From Ancylobacter gelatini (GTDB lineage Bacteria > Pseudomonadota > Alphaproteobacteria > Rhizobiales > Xanthobacteraceae), in NCBI RefSeq assembly GCF_022601675.1, contig NZ_JAKVIL010000011.1:1-64000 (forward strand): 64,000 nucleotides of DNA, written 5' to 3'. The position numbers and the translations under genes were made by a program. The stretch's first letter is position 1. Each line of letters begins with the position of its first letter. The notes below the pieces were generated by a model. It worked only from the letters and a program-made list of their open reading frames with translations, searched no databases and was not told the origin of the DNA. Below, piece by piece: positions 41,640 through 52,454 of the stretch.

Positions 41640-41657
41640 CTATGTGCGAAAACATAG
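41640..41657. promoter_or_regulatory. A/T-rich inverted repeat upstream of the 72-residue hypothetical gene
   Basis: CTATGT (41640-41645), six bases, ACATAG (41652-41657): a perfect 6-bp dyad in an unusually A/T-rich patch, in the promoter region of the minus-strand gene starting at 41609. On the plus strand it is followed by ACTTTTT, so it could instead act as a small terminator. Confidence 0.4.
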
Positions 41658-41756
41658 ACTTTTTGCGCTGCACAAGAAGAGGGGCATGTTCATGGCTGGC
41701 CCGCGCCTGTTGCATGCGCGAGCCAAGGGCTCCGTCGTCGCGGAGCGTTCAGCCGG

Positions 41757-42269
41757 TCAGGACAGCCTGATCGGCATGTTCACCGGGCGGCCGAGCCCGT
41801 CGGGCACCGGCAGCGCGCCGTGAGCCGCCTTCATCAGCGCGAGCCGTTCCAGCACCTCGTCCGGGAACGGCGAGACCCGCCGCGTGCCCATGTCGACATG
41901 CTGGGCGATCTGCTCGCAGGTGGCCGCGGTCCAGCCCTCGCGGGCATGGTGCATTTCCTGAAACAGATGCATGCGCCGGTCGTCATAATTGATCAGGCGG
42001 AGCGTCACCCGCACCTCCTGCCCGGCACGGAGTTCGCGTACGAAGCGCTGATGGGCTTCGGTCGTGAAGAAGGAGGCACTGCGCCTCTCGACCAGATGCG
42101 GGCCAAGGCCCACAAGGAACACCGCCTCGTCGACCGCGCGGTCGAACAGAAGGCCGTAATATGCTGAATTGAGCTGCCCGTTATAATCGACCCAAGCCGG
42201 CTCGACCGTCATCACGGACGAGACGAAAGGGGCGAAAAACACGGGCTCGAAGTCGATCCCGTCCAACAT
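41757..42269 (-). CDS. Hotdog-fold acyl-CoA thioesterase
   Basis: A 170-residue member of the 4HBT/hotdog thioesterase superfamily. VDYNGQLNSAYYGLLFDRAVD near residue 30 (read as VDYNGQLNSAYY then the helix) resembles the D-x-N/G-x-x-N catalytic helix of 4-hydroxybenzoyl-CoA-type thioesterases; the core beta strands follow through about 140. It resembles betainyl-CoA-type thioesterases of carnitine breakdown, but no carnitine genes are nearby, so substrate is open. It diverges from the FAD dehydrogenase across 243 bases. Confidence 0.75.
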   Translation of the reverse strand: MLDGIDFEPVFFAPFVSSVMTVEPAWVDYNGQLNSAYYGLLFDRAVDEAVFLVGLGPHLVERRSASFFTTEAHQRFVRELRAGQEVRVTLRLINYDDRRMHLFQEMHHAREGWTAATCEQIAQHVDMGTRRVSPFPDEVLERLALMKAAHGALPVPDGLGRPVNMPIRLS

Positions 42270-42314
42270 GACACCGTTCCCGCTATTATGAGCGCGAGGT
42301 CCGCGCTGCCTTAT

Positions 42315-42339
42315 TGAAAAGCATTGTGCCGACTTTTCA
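42315..42339. promoter_or_regulatory. Inverted repeat in the thioesterase/FAD dehydrogenase divergent promoter region
   Basis: TGAAAAG (42315-42321) and CTTTTCA (42333-42339) form a perfect 7-bp dyad with an 11-base spacer. Half-site centres are 18 bases apart, near two helical turns, a usual operator geometry for dimeric regulators. No regulator gene is adjacent. Confidence 0.4.
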
Positions 42340-42512
42340 TGCAGTCGTCACCTAGGCTGATGGCCTTTGAATGACGAAAATCTTGCGAGACGAGGGTTTT
42401 TGTGCCCTCGAATCGCCGCGGTCAGCCGCGCGGCGGGCTCGCACCCCCGTTCGATAAGGTGTAAGCGGTCTTGTCCCGCCTCCCGGCGGGCTGGATTGCT
42501 CAGGAGGAAGGC

Positions 42513-43928
42513 ATGGCGGAACTGGTGGCGGAGCGCCCGCGCGCGGAGGGTGAGGTCGAGGCGGTGGAGCGGGTAATCGCCAGCCTGGCCAAGCATTTCG
42601 GCGATCGGCTCGTCACCGGGCGCGCGGTGCGCGAGCAGCATGGCAACAGCGTCACCTGGCTGCCCAATGAGGCGCCGGACGCGGTGGTGTTCGTCGAGAG
42701 CACGCAGGATGTTCAAATCACCGTGCGCGCCTGCGCCGAGCATGGTGTCCCGGTGGTCGCCTTCGGCGCCGGCTCCTCGCTGGAGGGCCAGATCAACGCC
42801 CCCAGGGGCGGCATCTCGATCGACCTGTCGCGCATGAACCGCGTGCTGGCGGTGAACCCGGAGGATCTCGACTGCGTGGTCGAGCCCGGCGTCACCCGCA
42901 AGCAGCTCAACGAGCACCTGCGCGATGCCGGCCTGTTCTTCCCCATCGATCCCGGCGCGGATGCCTCGCTCGGCGGCATGGCCGCGACCCGCGCCTCCGG
43001 CACCAATGCGGTGCGCTACGGCACGATGAAGGACAATGTCATCGCGATGACCGTGGTGCTCGCCAATGGCGAGGTGATCTCCACCGGCTCGCGCGCCCGC
43101 AAGTCGTCCTCGGGCTACGACCTCACCCGCCTGTTCATCGGCTCCGAGGGCACACTCGGCATCATCACCCAGCTGACGCTCAAGCTGTCGGGCATTCCCG
43201 AGGCGATTTCCGCCGGCGTCTGCGCCTTCCCCACCATTCGCTCGGCCTGCGACGCGGTGATCCTCACCATCCAGTCCGGCCTGCCGGTGGCGCGCATCGA
43301 ATTGCTGGACGAGGTGCAGGTGAAGGCGTGCAACGCCTATTCCAAGCTCGACCTCGCCGAGCAGCCGACCCTGTTCGTGGAGTTCCACGGCACCGAGGCC
43401 GGCGTCGCGGAACAGGCGGCGCGCTTCGGCGAGATCGCGTCCGAATATGGCGGCGGCCCCTTTGTCTGGGCGACCAAGCCGGAGGAGCGTTCCAAGCTGT
43501 GGCAGGCGCGCCATGATGCCTATTGGGCCTGCCTGCCGCTCAAGCCCGGCGCGCGCGCCATCGCCACCGATGTCTGCGTGCCGATTTCGCGCCTTGCCGA
43601 ATGCGTCGACGAGACCAAGCGCGACATCGAGGAAATGGGCCTGATCGCCCCCATCGTCGGCCATGTCGGCGACGGCAATTTCCACACGGTGACGCTGGTC
43701 GACATGGAAGACCCGCAGGATATCGCCAAGGTGAAGGACTTCATGTCGCGCATGGTCAAGCGCGCGCTGGCCATGGGCGGCACCGCCACCGGCGAGCACG
43801 GCGTCGGGCAGGGCAAGCGCAAATACATGGAAGCCGAGCACGGCACCGCGGCGCTCGACGCCATGCGGGCCATCAAGGCGGCGCTGGACCCCAAGGGTAT
43901 CTTCAATCCCGGCAAGATACTGCCCTGA
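42513..43928 (+). CDS. FAD-linked D-2-hydroxyacid dehydrogenase (D-lactate dehydrogenase/GlcD type)
   Basis: A 471-residue flavoprotein with FAD_binding_4 (about 45-190; GAGSSLEGQINAPRGG is the FAD loop) and FAD-oxidase_C (about 225-465). The HVGDGNFHT motif carries family histidines and GEHGVGQGKRKYM closes the fold. Such enzymes oxidise D-lactate, glycolate or related acids and pass electrons to cytochrome c or quinone. A strong AGGAGG eight bases before ATG 42513 fixes the start; an upstream TTG frame to 42471 is unlikely. No glcE/glcF follow, which favours a single-subunit D-lactate dehydrogenase (cytochrome). Confidence 0.85.
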   Translation: MAELVAERPRAEGEVEAVERVIASLAKHFGDRLVTGRAVREQHGNSVTWLPNEAPDAVVFVESTQDVQITVRACAEHGVPVVAFGAGSSLEGQINAPRGGISIDLSRMNRVLAVNPEDLDCVVEPGVTRKQLNEHLRDAGLFFPIDPGADASLGGMAATRASGTNAVRYGTMKDNVIAMTVVLANGEVISTGSRARKSSSGYDLTRLFIGSEGTLGIITQLTLKLSGIPEAISAGVCAFPTIRSACDAVILTIQSGLPVARIELLDEVQVKACNAYSKLDLAEQPTLFVEFHGTEAGVAEQAARFGEIASEYGGGPFVWATKPEERSKLWQARHDAYWACLPLKPGARAIATDVCVPISRLAECVDETKRDIEEMGLIAPIVGHVGDGNFHTVTLVDMEDPQDIAKVKDFMSRMVKRALAMGGTATGEHGVGQGKRKYMEAEHGTAALDAMRAIKAALDPKGIFNPGKILP

Positions 43929-44010
43929 GGCAAGCTTCCCTGATGCGGCGGCCCTGAATCGCCGGCCGCGCATCGCGCTACGGCGTTTTTGCACGCATAG
44001 TCGGTTTATG

Positions 44011-44130
44011 CTCTGGAGCGTGTCCCGATCAGATGGAATCACCTGATCGAAGAGGAATTGCTCCAGCTATTTGAATCCAGAGCACTTCCTGATTGTTCGG
44101 ATGTTCCATCCGAGCGGGAAGGGCTCTAGG
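44011..44130. repeat. Imperfect palindromic intergenic repeat element (about 120 bases)
   Basis: The left arm around 44023-44041 (TCCCGATCAGATGGAATCA) is partly repeated in inverse orientation at 44104-44119 (TTCCATCCGAGCGGGA), with inner complementary stretches, and the element is more A/T-rich than its flanks. It resembles palindromic intergenic repeats dispersed in Hyphomicrobiales genomes (recollection, not verified here). It is the only copy in the window and lies in the 271-base gap before the AsmA gene. Confidence 0.6.
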
Positions 44131-44199
44131 TAAGAGGTCCGTCGGTATCTCCCGCGCCGGCGGGTCGAGCGCGAGTACCGGACGACCCGGAGGAGAGGC

Positions 44200-47100
44200 G
44201 TGCAGAACTTTCTGCTCACGGTCGCAAGCGCCGTCATCCTGGTGATCGCCGCCGCCTTCGCGGCGCCGTTCCTTATCGACTGGACGCAGTTCCGCTCGGT
44301 CATCGAGGAGCAGGCGAGCACGCGGATCGGCGTGCCGGTGACCATTGGCGGCGCGATCGACGTGCAACTTCTGCCCGCGCCGAAGCTGCTGCTGCAGCAG
44401 GTCGCGGTCGGGGCGCCGGGGGCGGCGACGCAGCTTTCGGTCGGCGAGCTGCGCGGTGATTTCTCGCTGGGCGAACTGATGCGCGGGCATTTCGTCGCCG
44501 AACGGCTGACGCTGGCACGGCCGGCTTTGAGCCTCGACCTCGACGATCTGCGCCGGCTGGCGGCTGGCGGGAACCTCTCGGCCTTTTCCATCGCCGCGCT
44601 GGTCATCGAGGACGGCGCGCTGGAGCTGCGCGACCGGGCAAGCGGGCACGTGCTGCGCCTCGCGGGGGCAAATCTTTCCGGTGAACTCGGCAGCCTGCGC
44701 GGCCCGCTCAAGCTTGAGGGCGAGATCGGCAGCGGCGGGGCCCAGCGCCGGCTGCGGCTCGCGCTCTCCGGCCTTGAGCCCGATGGCAGCGCCAGGCTGC
44801 GCGCCACCGTGCAGGGGCTCGATACGCCGATGGCGTTCGACGTCGACGGCGTGCTGCGCATCGCCGGGGCCGTGCCCGCCTTCGAGGGCAAGGCGTCGCT
44901 TTCCACGGCCTCGCTGTCCACGCAGCCGCGCGAGACGCCCGCGCTGCGCGGCGTCGCCAGTGCCCCCGCCGGCGGCTGGAGCCTCTCCGCGACGGTCGCG
45001 GCGACGCCGGAGCTGGTCGAGGCGCGCGAGCTCGCCCTCAGGCTCGGTGCCAGCGAGCACCCGGTGGAACTCAACGGCAATGCGCGGCTCACCCGTCCGC
45101 TGGAACTCGGCGCCGGCTCGCGGCTGGAACTGGCGCTGGGCGCCCGCCAGCTCGATCTGTCCGCCGCGGCCGGCAAGGCTGCCCCGCTCGCCGTGCTGAA
45201 CGCGGTCGCCGCCACCCTCGCGCCGCTGTCGCGCGTCGCCGCCACCGGCGCGCTGGATTTTTCCAGCGACACGGTGCTGCTGTCCGGCGCGGCGATGCGC
45301 GAGGTCAAGGCCGGGCTCGACTGGAGCGGCGAGGGCTGGAGCGCCCGCGCGCTGGAGGCCCGCCTGCCGGGGCGTGCCAGCATCCGGCTGGCCGGGGCGC
45401 TGCCGGGCACGCGCGACACGCGGGCGGGAGACGAACTCTTCGCCGGCACCATCGATCTTTCGGCCGAGGACCTGGCCGCCTTCGCCGGCTGGGCCGCGCC
45501 GGAAGCGCCGACACTTCTGGCCGGTTTGCCCGCCGGAGCGGCGCGGCTGACCGGCGGCATCGCGATCGCGCCGGAGCGCGTGGCGTTCGACGCGGCGACC
45601 CTCTCTGTCGGCACGATGACGCTCACCGGCGGCGGCGCCTATGCCTTCCCGCCGGGCGGGCGCGGCAAGGTTGATGCCGCGCTGGCGGCCGAGGGCGTCG
45701 ATCTCGATCCGCTTCTGGTCCCGGTGCGCCGGCTGCTGGCCATGAGCGGCGAAAAGCTCGATGTCGCGCTGGGCTTCAAGGGTCGCCGTGTGCGTCTCGC
45801 CGGCGTCGATGCCGGCCAGATCGACCTCGCGCTCGCCACCACACCGGAGGGGCTGTCGATCCAGCGCCTCGCGCTCGCAAATTTCGGCGGGCTCAATGTC
45901 ACCGGCTCCGGCCTTCTGGTCTCGCCCGAGGCTGGCCGAGCCGCCGGGGCGGATGGCCGGTTCGAGGCGCGGCTGGCCGGCACGAAGGCCGACGGACTGC
46001 CGGCGCTGGCGCGCACCTTCGGTCTGGCGCGTGTGGAGGAACTGGTAGCCCGGCTCGGCCCCACGCTGGCGCCGGTTGATGTCGGGCTGACGCTCACCGC
46101 CGACAAGGGCGCGCTTGATCTCGATGCGCGCGGCCGGCTCGGCGTGGTCGAGGGTTCGGCCGTGGCGACCTTCGGTGCCGGGCGCGATCTCGCCGGCACG
46201 CTCGGCCTCAATATCGACGACGGCAGCGCGCTGTTCTCGCGGCTCGGCCTCACGGCGCTGCGGCCCAAGCTCGGCCCGGCCCGGCTCGACGTCACGCTCG
46301 CCCGCCAGTTCGAGGGCGAACTGCTGTTCGCTGGCGCCGAGCTCGCGGCGCGAGGCGCCTTCTCCTTCGACGAGGTGGGCCGGTTGCAGCCCGACCTGAC
46401 CCTGAAGCTCGACGGCGCCGACCTTTCGAGGCTGTTTCCACCGCTCGCGCTCGGCGGCATTGCCAGCCTGCCGGCGACACTCGAGGGCGCTCTCAGCCGC
46501 GACGGCGAGACCTGGCGGATCGAGGGGCTGACCGGGACGGTGGGCGGCCAGAAGATCGATGGCCGCGCCGCCTATCTGCCCGGCGAGGCGCAGCCGATCG
46601 ACGCCGAGCTCAGCCTCGCGCGCTGGAGCCTGCCCACCGCGCTGGCGCTGGTCTCGGGCACCCCGGCGCCGGGCAGAGCCGGCGGCTGGCCGGACGGCGC
46701 ATTTGGGCGCGCCCCGCTGGCCACGCTCGGCGCGAGCGTGCGGCTGGAGGTCGCCACGCTCGACCTGCCGGCCGGCCTTGCGATCGACGGTGCGAAGCTG
46801 CGGCTGCGGCTCAATGACGGCGCCGCCGTGGTCGAGGAGATCACCGGCTCGCTGGCCGGCGGGCGGCTGGCCGGACGGTTCGAGCTGCGCCGGCGTGGTG
46901 ACCTCGCCCAGCTGGATGGCCACCTGGCGCTGAACGATGCCGAGATCGCCCAGCTGGTGCGCGCTGCCGGCACGGCGCGACCGGGGGTGAGCGGGCGGAC
47001 GAGCGTCAATCTCGACGTTTCCGGCGCCGGGCGCTCGCCGCGCGCCATTGTCGCCGCGCTGTCGGGGCAGGGCAGCCTCACTGTGAGCGGGCTGGAGATC

Positions 47101-47910
47101 GCCGGCGCCGATCCCGAGGCGCTGGCCTATGCCATGCGCGCCACCGAGGCTGGTCTGCCGCCGGACGAAGCCCGCATCACCGGCGTTCTGGAGGAAGGGC
47201 TTGCGCGCGGCCCGCTGAAGCTGGCTCAGGCAGAGAGCGCGCTCGGGCTGGTTGGCGGCGTATTGCGCTCCGGTTCCGCGCGGTTTTCGCAAGGCACGCG
47301 GCGCTTCGCGCTGTCCGGCGCGCTCGACCTGCCGCAACTCGCCTTCGAGGCGACGCTGGATATGGAAGATCCGGCCGCCGGGCCACAGGCGGCGATGCCC
47401 GGCGCGGCGCTGGTCTGGCGCGGCTCCCTGGACGCTCCCGAGCGGCGGGTCGACGTGACGGCGCTCAGCGCGGCGATCAACATGCGGGCGCTGGAGCGCG
47501 AGACCCGGCGGCTGGAGGAGGAGTTCCGCCGCCAGCCTCCGGCTCCGCAGACACCCGCGCAGCAGGCGCCATTACGTGCGCCGGCGGCAGCGCCTGCTCC
47601 ACCCCCGGCCTCGCCGGCGGCGATGGCACCCGCGGTCACCGTTCCCCTGCCGAAACCCGCGCCGACGCCCTTCAGCATGCGCCCGCGCGATCCGGCCCCC
47701 AGGCCCGCGCCGCTGCGCGCGGGCGAGGTGCGTTCCTCGCCGCTGCCGCCGCCCATGTCGCTTCAGCCCTCCGCTGCCGGGAGCGGCCCGGGCGCGTCGT
47801 CCGGTGCGGAGCGGGTCGTGCCGCAGGCGGCACCGCCCTTGCCGCCGCCGATCGACATCGCGCCCGATGTGTTGCTTAGCCCGATCATGGCGCCGCCATT
47901 GGCGCCGTGA
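44200..47910 (+). CDS. Large AsmA-family protein
   Basis: A 1236-residue envelope protein anchored by one N-terminal transmembrane helix (about 3-25, [19 protein letters not shown]), followed by the AsmA N-terminal beta-rich domain ([15 protein letters not shown]), a long repetitive beta-taco-like body and an AsmA_2-type C-terminal region (about 880-1080). The last 150 residues are Pro/Ala-rich and probably disordered. AsmA-like proteins are thought to bridge the periplasm and carry phospholipids to the outer membrane. Start is GTG at 44200 with GGAGG upstream (GGAGGAGAGGC). It converges on serB, 4 bases away. Confidence 0.88.
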   Translation: MQNFLLTVASAVILVIAAAFAAPFLIDWTQFRSVIEEQASTRIGVPVTIGGAIDVQLLPAPKLLLQQVAVGAPGAATQLSVGELRGDFSLGELMRGHFVAERLTLARPALSLDLDDLRRLAAGGNLSAFSIAALVIEDGALELRDRASGHVLRLAGANLSGELGSLRGPLKLEGEIGSGGAQRRLRLALSGLEPDGSARLRATVQGLDTPMAFDVDGVLRIAGAVPAFEGKASLSTASLSTQPRETPALRGVASAPAGGWSLSATVAATPELVEARELALRLGASEHPVELNGNARLTRPLELGAGSRLELALGARQLDLSAAAGKAAPLAVLNAVAATLAPLSRVAATGALDFSSDTVLLSGAAMREVKAGLDWSGEGWSARALEARLPGRASIRLAGALPGTRDTRAGDELFAGTIDLSAEDLAAFAGWAAPEAPTLLAGLPAGAARLTGGIAIAPERVAFDAATLSVGTMTLTGGGAYAFPPGGRGKVDAALAAEGVDLDPLLVPVRRLLAMSGEKLDVALGFKGRRVRLAGVDAGQIDLALATTPEGLSIQRLALANFGGLNVTGSGLLVSPEAGRAAGADGRFEARLAGTKADGLPALARTFGLARVEELVARLGPTLAPVDVGLTLTADKGALDLDARGRLGVVEGSAVATFGAGRDLAGTLGLNIDDGSALFSRLGLTALRPKLGPARLDVTLARQFEGELLFAGAELAARGAFSFDEVGRLQPDLTLKLDGADLSRLFPPLALGGIASLPATLEGALSRDGETWRIEGLTGTVGGQKIDGRAAYLPGEAQPIDAELSLARWSLPTALALVSGTPAPGRAGGWPDGAFGRAPLATLGASVRLEVATLDLPAGLAIDGAKLRLRLNDGAAVVEEITGSLAGGRLAGRFELRRRGDLAQLDGHLALNDAEIAQLVRAAGTARPGVSGRTSVNLDVSGAGRSPRAIVAALSGQGSLTVSGLEIAGADPEALAYAMRATEAGLPPDEARITGVLEEGLARGPLKLAQAESALGLVGGVLRSGSARFSQGTRRFALSGALDLPQLAFEATLDMEDPAAGPQAAMPGAALVWRGSLDAPERRVDVTALSAAINMRALERETRRLEEEFRRQPPAPQTPAQQAPLRAPAAAPAPPPASPAAMAPAVTVPLPKPAPTPFSMRPRDPAPRPAPLRAGEVRSSPLPPPMSLQPSAAGSGPGASSGAERVVPQAAPPLPPPIDIAPDVLLSPIMAPPLAP

Positions 47911-47914
47911 GCGT

Positions 47915-48808
47915 TCAGGCGGTCACGAAGTCCTCACGGGCATAACCCTGCAGATAGAGCAGTGCGGTCAGGTCGCCGTGATCGATGCGCACCTGCGCGC
48001 TCGCCGCCACTTGCGGCTTGGCGTGATAGGCGACGCCCAGTCCCGCGGCGCCGATCATGGCGAGGTCATTGGCCCCATCGCCCACAGCCAGCGTCTCGTC
48101 GTCCGAGAGCCCGAGCTCCGCCCGCAGCTCTACCAGCGCCGCGAGCTTTGCCTCGCGGCCGAGGATCGGCTCCTCGACGAGACCGGCGAAGCGTTCGCCT
48201 TCGGTCACCAGTATATTGGCGCGATGGGCGTCGAAGCCGATCATCGCCGCCACACGGCTGGTGAACAGGGTGAACCCGCCGGACACCAGCAGCGTGCGCG
48301 CGCCATGGGCCCGCATCGTGCGCACCAGTTCCGTGCCGCCGGGGGTGAGGCGGATGCGCTCGGCCATCACCGCATCGACCACGGAGACCGGCAGATCCTT
48401 CAGCAACGCCACGCGCTCGCGCAGCGCCGGCTCGAAGGCGATCTCCCCGCGCATGGCGCGCTCGGTGATCGCGGAAACGTGTGCCTTCATGCCGGCATGG
48501 TCGGCCAGCTCGTCGATGCATTCCTGCCCGATCATGGTGGAGTCCATGTCGGCGAGGAACAGCTTCTTGCGCCGTCCCGTGGCGGGCAGCAGCGCGATGT
48601 CGAGCGGCAGATGCGCCACCATCGCCCGCAGCACGTCGAGATTGGCGCCGCCGGCAAAACCGATTTCCGCAGCGATACCCTCGTCCAGCGTGCGGACCTC
48701 GCCGGCGCCCGGCAGCAGCGCGCGGATCGCGGCCACCAGCTCGGGGCTGATCATCGGCCGCGTCGGGTTGGAAATCAGGACGGCGACGTGGGAAGTCTTG
48801 TGCGACAT
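47915..48808 (-). CDS. serB: Phosphoserine phosphatase SerB
   Basis: A 297-residue haloacid dehalogenase-fold enzyme for the last step of serine synthesis. The DMDST motif gives nucleophile D87 and acid D89; [10 protein letters not shown] (motif II), the motif III lysine region and [17 protein letters not shown] (motif IV) follow. The first 80 residues form the ACT-like N-terminal domain common in longer SerB. ATG 48808 starts [14 protein letters not shown]; a further in-frame start at 48868 is less likely. It diverges from miaA with 75 bases between. Confidence 0.93.
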   Translation of the reverse strand: MSHKTSHVAVLISNPTRPMISPELVAAIRALLPGAGEVRTLDEGIAAEIGFAGGANLDVLRAMVAHLPLDIALLPATGRRKKLFLADMDSTMIGQECIDELADHAGMKAHVSAITERAMRGEIAFEPALRERVALLKDLPVSVVDAVMAERIRLTPGGTELVRTMRAHGARTLLVSGGFTLFTSRVAAMIGFDAHRANILVTEGERFAGLVEEPILGREAKLAALVELRAELGLSDDETLAVGDGANDLAMIGAAGLGVAYHAKPQVAASAQVRIDHGDLTALLYLQGYAREDFVTA

Positions 48809-48883
48809 GGTAAGGCTCGGGCGGCTGCGCCCCGCAGGGTTGCGGGCGGCGGCGGGCTGGAAAAGCAAGGCGAGGATTTTCGC

Positions 48884-49804
48884 GTGAACAGTTCATCCCG
48901 CCCGCGCGCGGTGCTTATCGCAGGGCCGACCGCGAGCGGCAAGTCCGCGCTGGCGCTGGCGCTGGCCGAGCGTGCCGGCGGCCTCGTCATCAATGCCGAT
49001 TCCATGCAGGTCTACCGCGATCTGCGCGTGCTCTCGGCCCGGCCCAGCGCGGAGGAGGAGGCCCGCGCCCCGCATGCGCTCTACGGCCATGTCGACGGGG
49101 CGGAGGAGTATTCGGTCGCGCATTGGGTGGAGGACGCCCGCCATGCGCTGTATGACGCGTCCGCATCCGGGAGGCTGCCGATCCTCATCGGCGGCACCGG
49201 GCTGTATTTCAAGGCGCTGACGCAGGGGCTGGCGCCAGTGCCGGCGATCCCTGAGGAGGTGCGCGAGCGGGTGCGGATGAGCGGCCTCGACGCCCCGGCG
49301 CTGCATGAGCGGCTCGCCCGCGTCGATCCCGAGACCGCCGCGCGGCTGCGCCCGTCCGACACACAGCGCCTGATGCGGGCGCTGGAAGTATTCGAAGCGA
49401 CCGGCCGCCCGCTGGCCCGCTGGCAGGAGGACGAGGGCTCGGCCCCGGTTCTGGCGGGGGATGACGTATTGCGAATTTTCCTTGCCACCGATCGCACCGC
49501 GCTGCGCACGACGATTGGCCGCCGCTTCCAGCTGATGATCGAGGCGGGCGCTCTGGACGAGGTGCGGGCGCTCGACGCGCGCGCCCTGCCGGCCGACCGC
49601 ACCATCCTCAAGGCCCACGGCGTGCCGTGGCTGCGCCGGTATCTGCGCGGCGAGATCACGCTCGACGCGGCGATCGAGGGCGGCGTCACCGACACCCGCC
49701 GTTACGCCAAGCGGCAGGATACCTGGTTCCGCCACCAACTCGACGGCTGGCGCGCACTCAGCCCCGCTCAGGCGGCCGACGAACTGGCCCGGCTGGTGAC
49801 CTGA
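48884..49804 (+). CDS. miaA: tRNA dimethylallyltransferase
   Basis: A 306-residue enzyme that adds a dimethylallyl group to N6 of A37 in tRNAs reading UNN codons. The P-loop GPTASGKS (14-21), [18 protein letters not shown] (DSxQ motif), [10 protein letters not shown] and [13 protein letters not shown] are standard MiaA signatures. The start is a GTG at 48884 with GAGG eight bases upstream; the frame is open far upstream through serB antisense, which is not coding. The last 37 bases overlap the 3' end of msrQ on the opposite strand. Confidence 0.94.
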   Translation: MNSSSRPRAVLIAGPTASGKSALALALAERAGGLVINADSMQVYRDLRVLSARPSAEEEARAPHALYGHVDGAEEYSVAHWVEDARHALYDASASGRLPILIGGTGLYFKALTQGLAPVPAIPEEVRERVRMSGLDAPALHERLARVDPETAARLRPSDTQRLMRALEVFEATGRPLARWQEDEGSAPVLAGDDVLRIFLATDRTALRTTIGRRFQLMIEAGALDEVRALDARALPADRTILKAHGVPWLRRYLRGEITLDAAIEGGVTDTRRYAKRQDTWFRHQLDGWRALSPAQAADELARLVT

Positions 49805-50730
49805 GGGCGGGCGGCGCGGCGCACCGGCAGCGGGCGCAGCTTCAGCACGACCTCGCTGGCGAGCGCGATGGCGATGCCGGTGCCGAACACCCACCAGGCC
49901 GGGCGGATCGAATAGGAAAAGGCGAGGTTGGCGTTCAGCACCCGCCACGGGTCGATGCCGGTGGCGGCGAGATACCAGCCGGCCTCTGTCAGCGCGGTGG
50001 AGAGCCCAGCGGCGGCCGCCACCACTATCATCGCCACCAGCCCGGTTCCGTGCTGGAACCGTTGCGCGATCCGCCAGTAGATCAGCCACAGGAACAGCCC
50101 GGTCATCAGCGTCGGCTCCGTCACGTCGAGCTTCTGCTGCATGAAGAAGTGCAGCAGGCCGAGCGCGGTGATCGGATAGACCAGCATGTGGATCTGATTC
50201 CAGCGCGCGGCGCCGAGGCGCTGCACCGCCCCGTCCCACGAGGTGGCGGACAGCACCAGCAACCCGACCAGGGCGATGAAGCCGATGGTGAGATAGATGC
50301 GCAGCACGATTTCGCGCACCACCATGCCGAGATCGCCGATATCGGCGACATAGAAGCCGACATGCAGCACCACATAGAAGGCCGCGCCAAGGCCGAGCGT
50401 GCGGCGCGCGGCCAGCAGGCGCGGCCAGTTGAACAGCCGCCGCGCCGGTGTGATGGCGAGTGTGACCAGCAGGAGGCGGATCGACCATTCGCCGATATAG
50501 CGGATCGCCTCCACCAGAGGGCGCGCGGCGAGCGCCGGATCGGCCCCAAGCGCGCCGCCACCGAGACCGCCACCACCCAGCGCTCCGCCCGCCACGCCGA
50601 ACGGGTCGGCCGGGGCAAGCCCGCCGCTGAGCGCGCGCGCCGCGAGCCAGCCAAGCGGGGCCAGCACGAGCAGCAGGGCGACGATCTTCTCGGGACTGAA
50701 GGCGCCGGAGCGCTCGCGCAGGAAGGCCAT
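49768..50730 (-). CDS. msrQ: MsrQ/YedZ-type heme-binding membrane protein (ferric reductase-like domain)
   Basis: A 320-residue protein with an N-terminal helix (about 13-32) and a ferric-reductase-like six-helix domain (about 75-305). Likely heme histidines are in [21 protein letters not shown] and [10 protein letters not shown]. MsrQ passes electrons from the quinone pool to MsrP, which repairs oxidised methionine in the periplasm, but no msrP is adjacent. A glycine-rich insert (about 44-58, [15 protein letters not shown]) sits between the first helix and the core. ATG 50730 is preferred; the frame continues to 50847. The C-terminus overlaps miaA by 37 bases, tail to tail. Confidence 0.8.
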   Translation of the reverse strand: MAFLRERSGAFSPEKIVALLLVLAPLGWLAARALSGGLAPADPFGVAGGALGGGGLGGGALGADPALAARPLVEAIRYIGEWSIRLLLVTLAITPARRLFNWPRLLAARRTLGLGAAFYVVLHVGFYVADIGDLGMVVREIVLRIYLTIGFIALVGLLVLSATSWDGAVQRLGAARWNQIHMLVYPITALGLLHFFMQQKLDVTEPTLMTGLFLWLIYWRIAQRFQHGTGLVAMIVVAAAAGLSTALTEAGWYLAATGIDPWRVLNANLAFSYSIRPAWWVFGTGIAIALASEVVLKLRPLPVRRAARPQVTSRASSSAA

Positions 50731-50784
50731 GTCAGGAAGCACCGCTGAGGGGGGATCGCTACCAGATACGATGGCATGCGCCGG

Positions 50785-50827
50785 AAAATTACCCGGCCCG
50801 CCGCACGTTTGCGTGAGGCGGGCCGGG
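50785..50827 (-). terminator. Rho-independent terminator after purEK
   Basis: On the minus strand an 11-bp G/C stem (50827-50817 with 50802-50792) and 14-base loop are followed by TAATTTT (50791-50785). It ends the purE-purK transcript just ahead of msrQ. Confidence 0.75.
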
Positions 50828-50865
50828 CAGAACGGGCAATCGTGCAAGCGAGGGCGGCGCCGCGC

Positions 50866-51948
50866 TCAGGCGTCGTCCTCGAAGAAAATGCGCGTGACAT
50901 GGCCCATCTTGCGCCCCGGCCGGGCTTCTGCCTTGCCGTAGAGGTGCAGATGCGCGCCGGGCTCGGCCAGCACCTCGTGCCAGCTTTCCGCCTCGTCGCC
51001 GATCAGATTGGTCATCTCGACATGGCCGAGCCGCTCCACCGCGCCCAGCGGCCAGCCGGCGACCGCGCGCACATGCTGCTCGAACTGGCTGGTGACGGCG
51101 CCGTCCAGCGTCCAGTGGCCGGAATTGTGAACGCGCGGGGCGATCTCGTTGACGATCACGCCCTGCGTGCCGTCCACCACCACCAGGAACATTTCCACCG
51201 CGAATACGCCGACATAGCCCAGCGCCTCGCCGATGCGCCGCGCGATCTCATGCGACACCGCCGCGACCGCTGGCGTCACCTCGGCGGGGACGGTGGAACG
51301 GTAGAGGATGTGATGGCGATGCTCGTTCTGCGTCACCTCATAGGCCGCGAAACGCCCGTCCTCGGTGCGCGCGGCAACCACCGACACTTCGCGGATGAAT
51401 GGCACGAAACCTTCGAGGATCGCGGGATGGCCACCGATGGCGGCAAAGGCGGCTGCCGCATCGTCACCCTCGCGGATCATCACCTGACCCTTGCCGTCAT
51501 AGCCGAAGCGCCGGGTCTTCAGCACCGCCGGCCGGCCGATCTCGGCGAGCGCTTCTGTCAGCGAAGCCTCGTCGTCGACGGCCGCGAAGGGCGCGACCTC
51601 GATGCCGAGCCGGGCGATGAAGCTCTTTTCCGCCAGCCGGTCCTGGGTGATGCCGAGCGCACTCGCGCCCGGATGCACCGGCACGCGGGCGGCGAGGAAT
51701 TCGGCCGTCGCGACCGGAACGTTCTCGAACTCGTAGGTGACGACATCGACCGCGGCGGCGAAACGCTCCAGCGCCTCGAAATCCTCATAGGCGGCCCTGG
51801 TATGCGCGCTCGCTACGTCGAAGGCCGGGCTGCCGTCTTCCGGCGCGTGGATATGGGTCTTGAGGCCGAGCGGGGCGGCCGCGAGCGCGATCATGCGCGC
51901 GAGCTGGCCGCCGCCGAGAATGCCGAGAGTGGAGCCGGGCTTGAGCAT
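50866..51948 (-). CDS. purK: N5-carboxyaminoimidazole ribonucleotide synthase
   Basis: A 360-residue ATP-grasp enzyme of purine synthesis; it carboxylates AIR to N5-CAIR, the substrate of PurE. LGILGGGQLARMIALAA is the PurK N-terminus, with ATP-grasp segments KTRRFGYDGKGQ and FVPFIREVSVV, and the C-terminal NEIAPRVHNSGHWT motif. ATG 51948 gives MLKPGSTLGILGGGQ; an in-frame GTG at 51957 would overlap the purE stop as GTGA, the same arrangement as murC-murB, and is a fair alternative. Terminated by the hairpin that follows. Confidence 0.94.
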   Translation of the reverse strand: MLKPGSTLGILGGGQLARMIALAAAPLGLKTHIHAPEDGSPAFDVASAHTRAAYEDFEALERFAAAVDVVTYEFENVPVATAEFLAARVPVHPGASALGITQDRLAEKSFIARLGIEVAPFAAVDDEASLTEALAEIGRPAVLKTRRFGYDGKGQVMIREGDDAAAAFAAIGGHPAILEGFVPFIREVSVVAARTEDGRFAAYEVTQNEHRHHILYRSTVPAEVTPAVAAVSHEIARRIGEALGYVGVFAVEMFLVVVDGTQGVIVNEIAPRVHNSGHWTLDGAVTSQFEQHVRAVAGWPLGAVERLGHVEMTNLIGDEAESWHEVLAEPGAHLHLYGKAEARPGRKMGHVTRIFFEDDA

Positions 51949-51953
51949 GGCGA

Positions 51954-52454
<501 letters not shown>

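Noticed and set aside
44029-47337. Antisense open frame of about 1100 codons across the AsmA gene
   Set aside because: Same composition effect; Arg/Gln/Gly-rich translation without motifs, opposite a well-supported AsmA protein.
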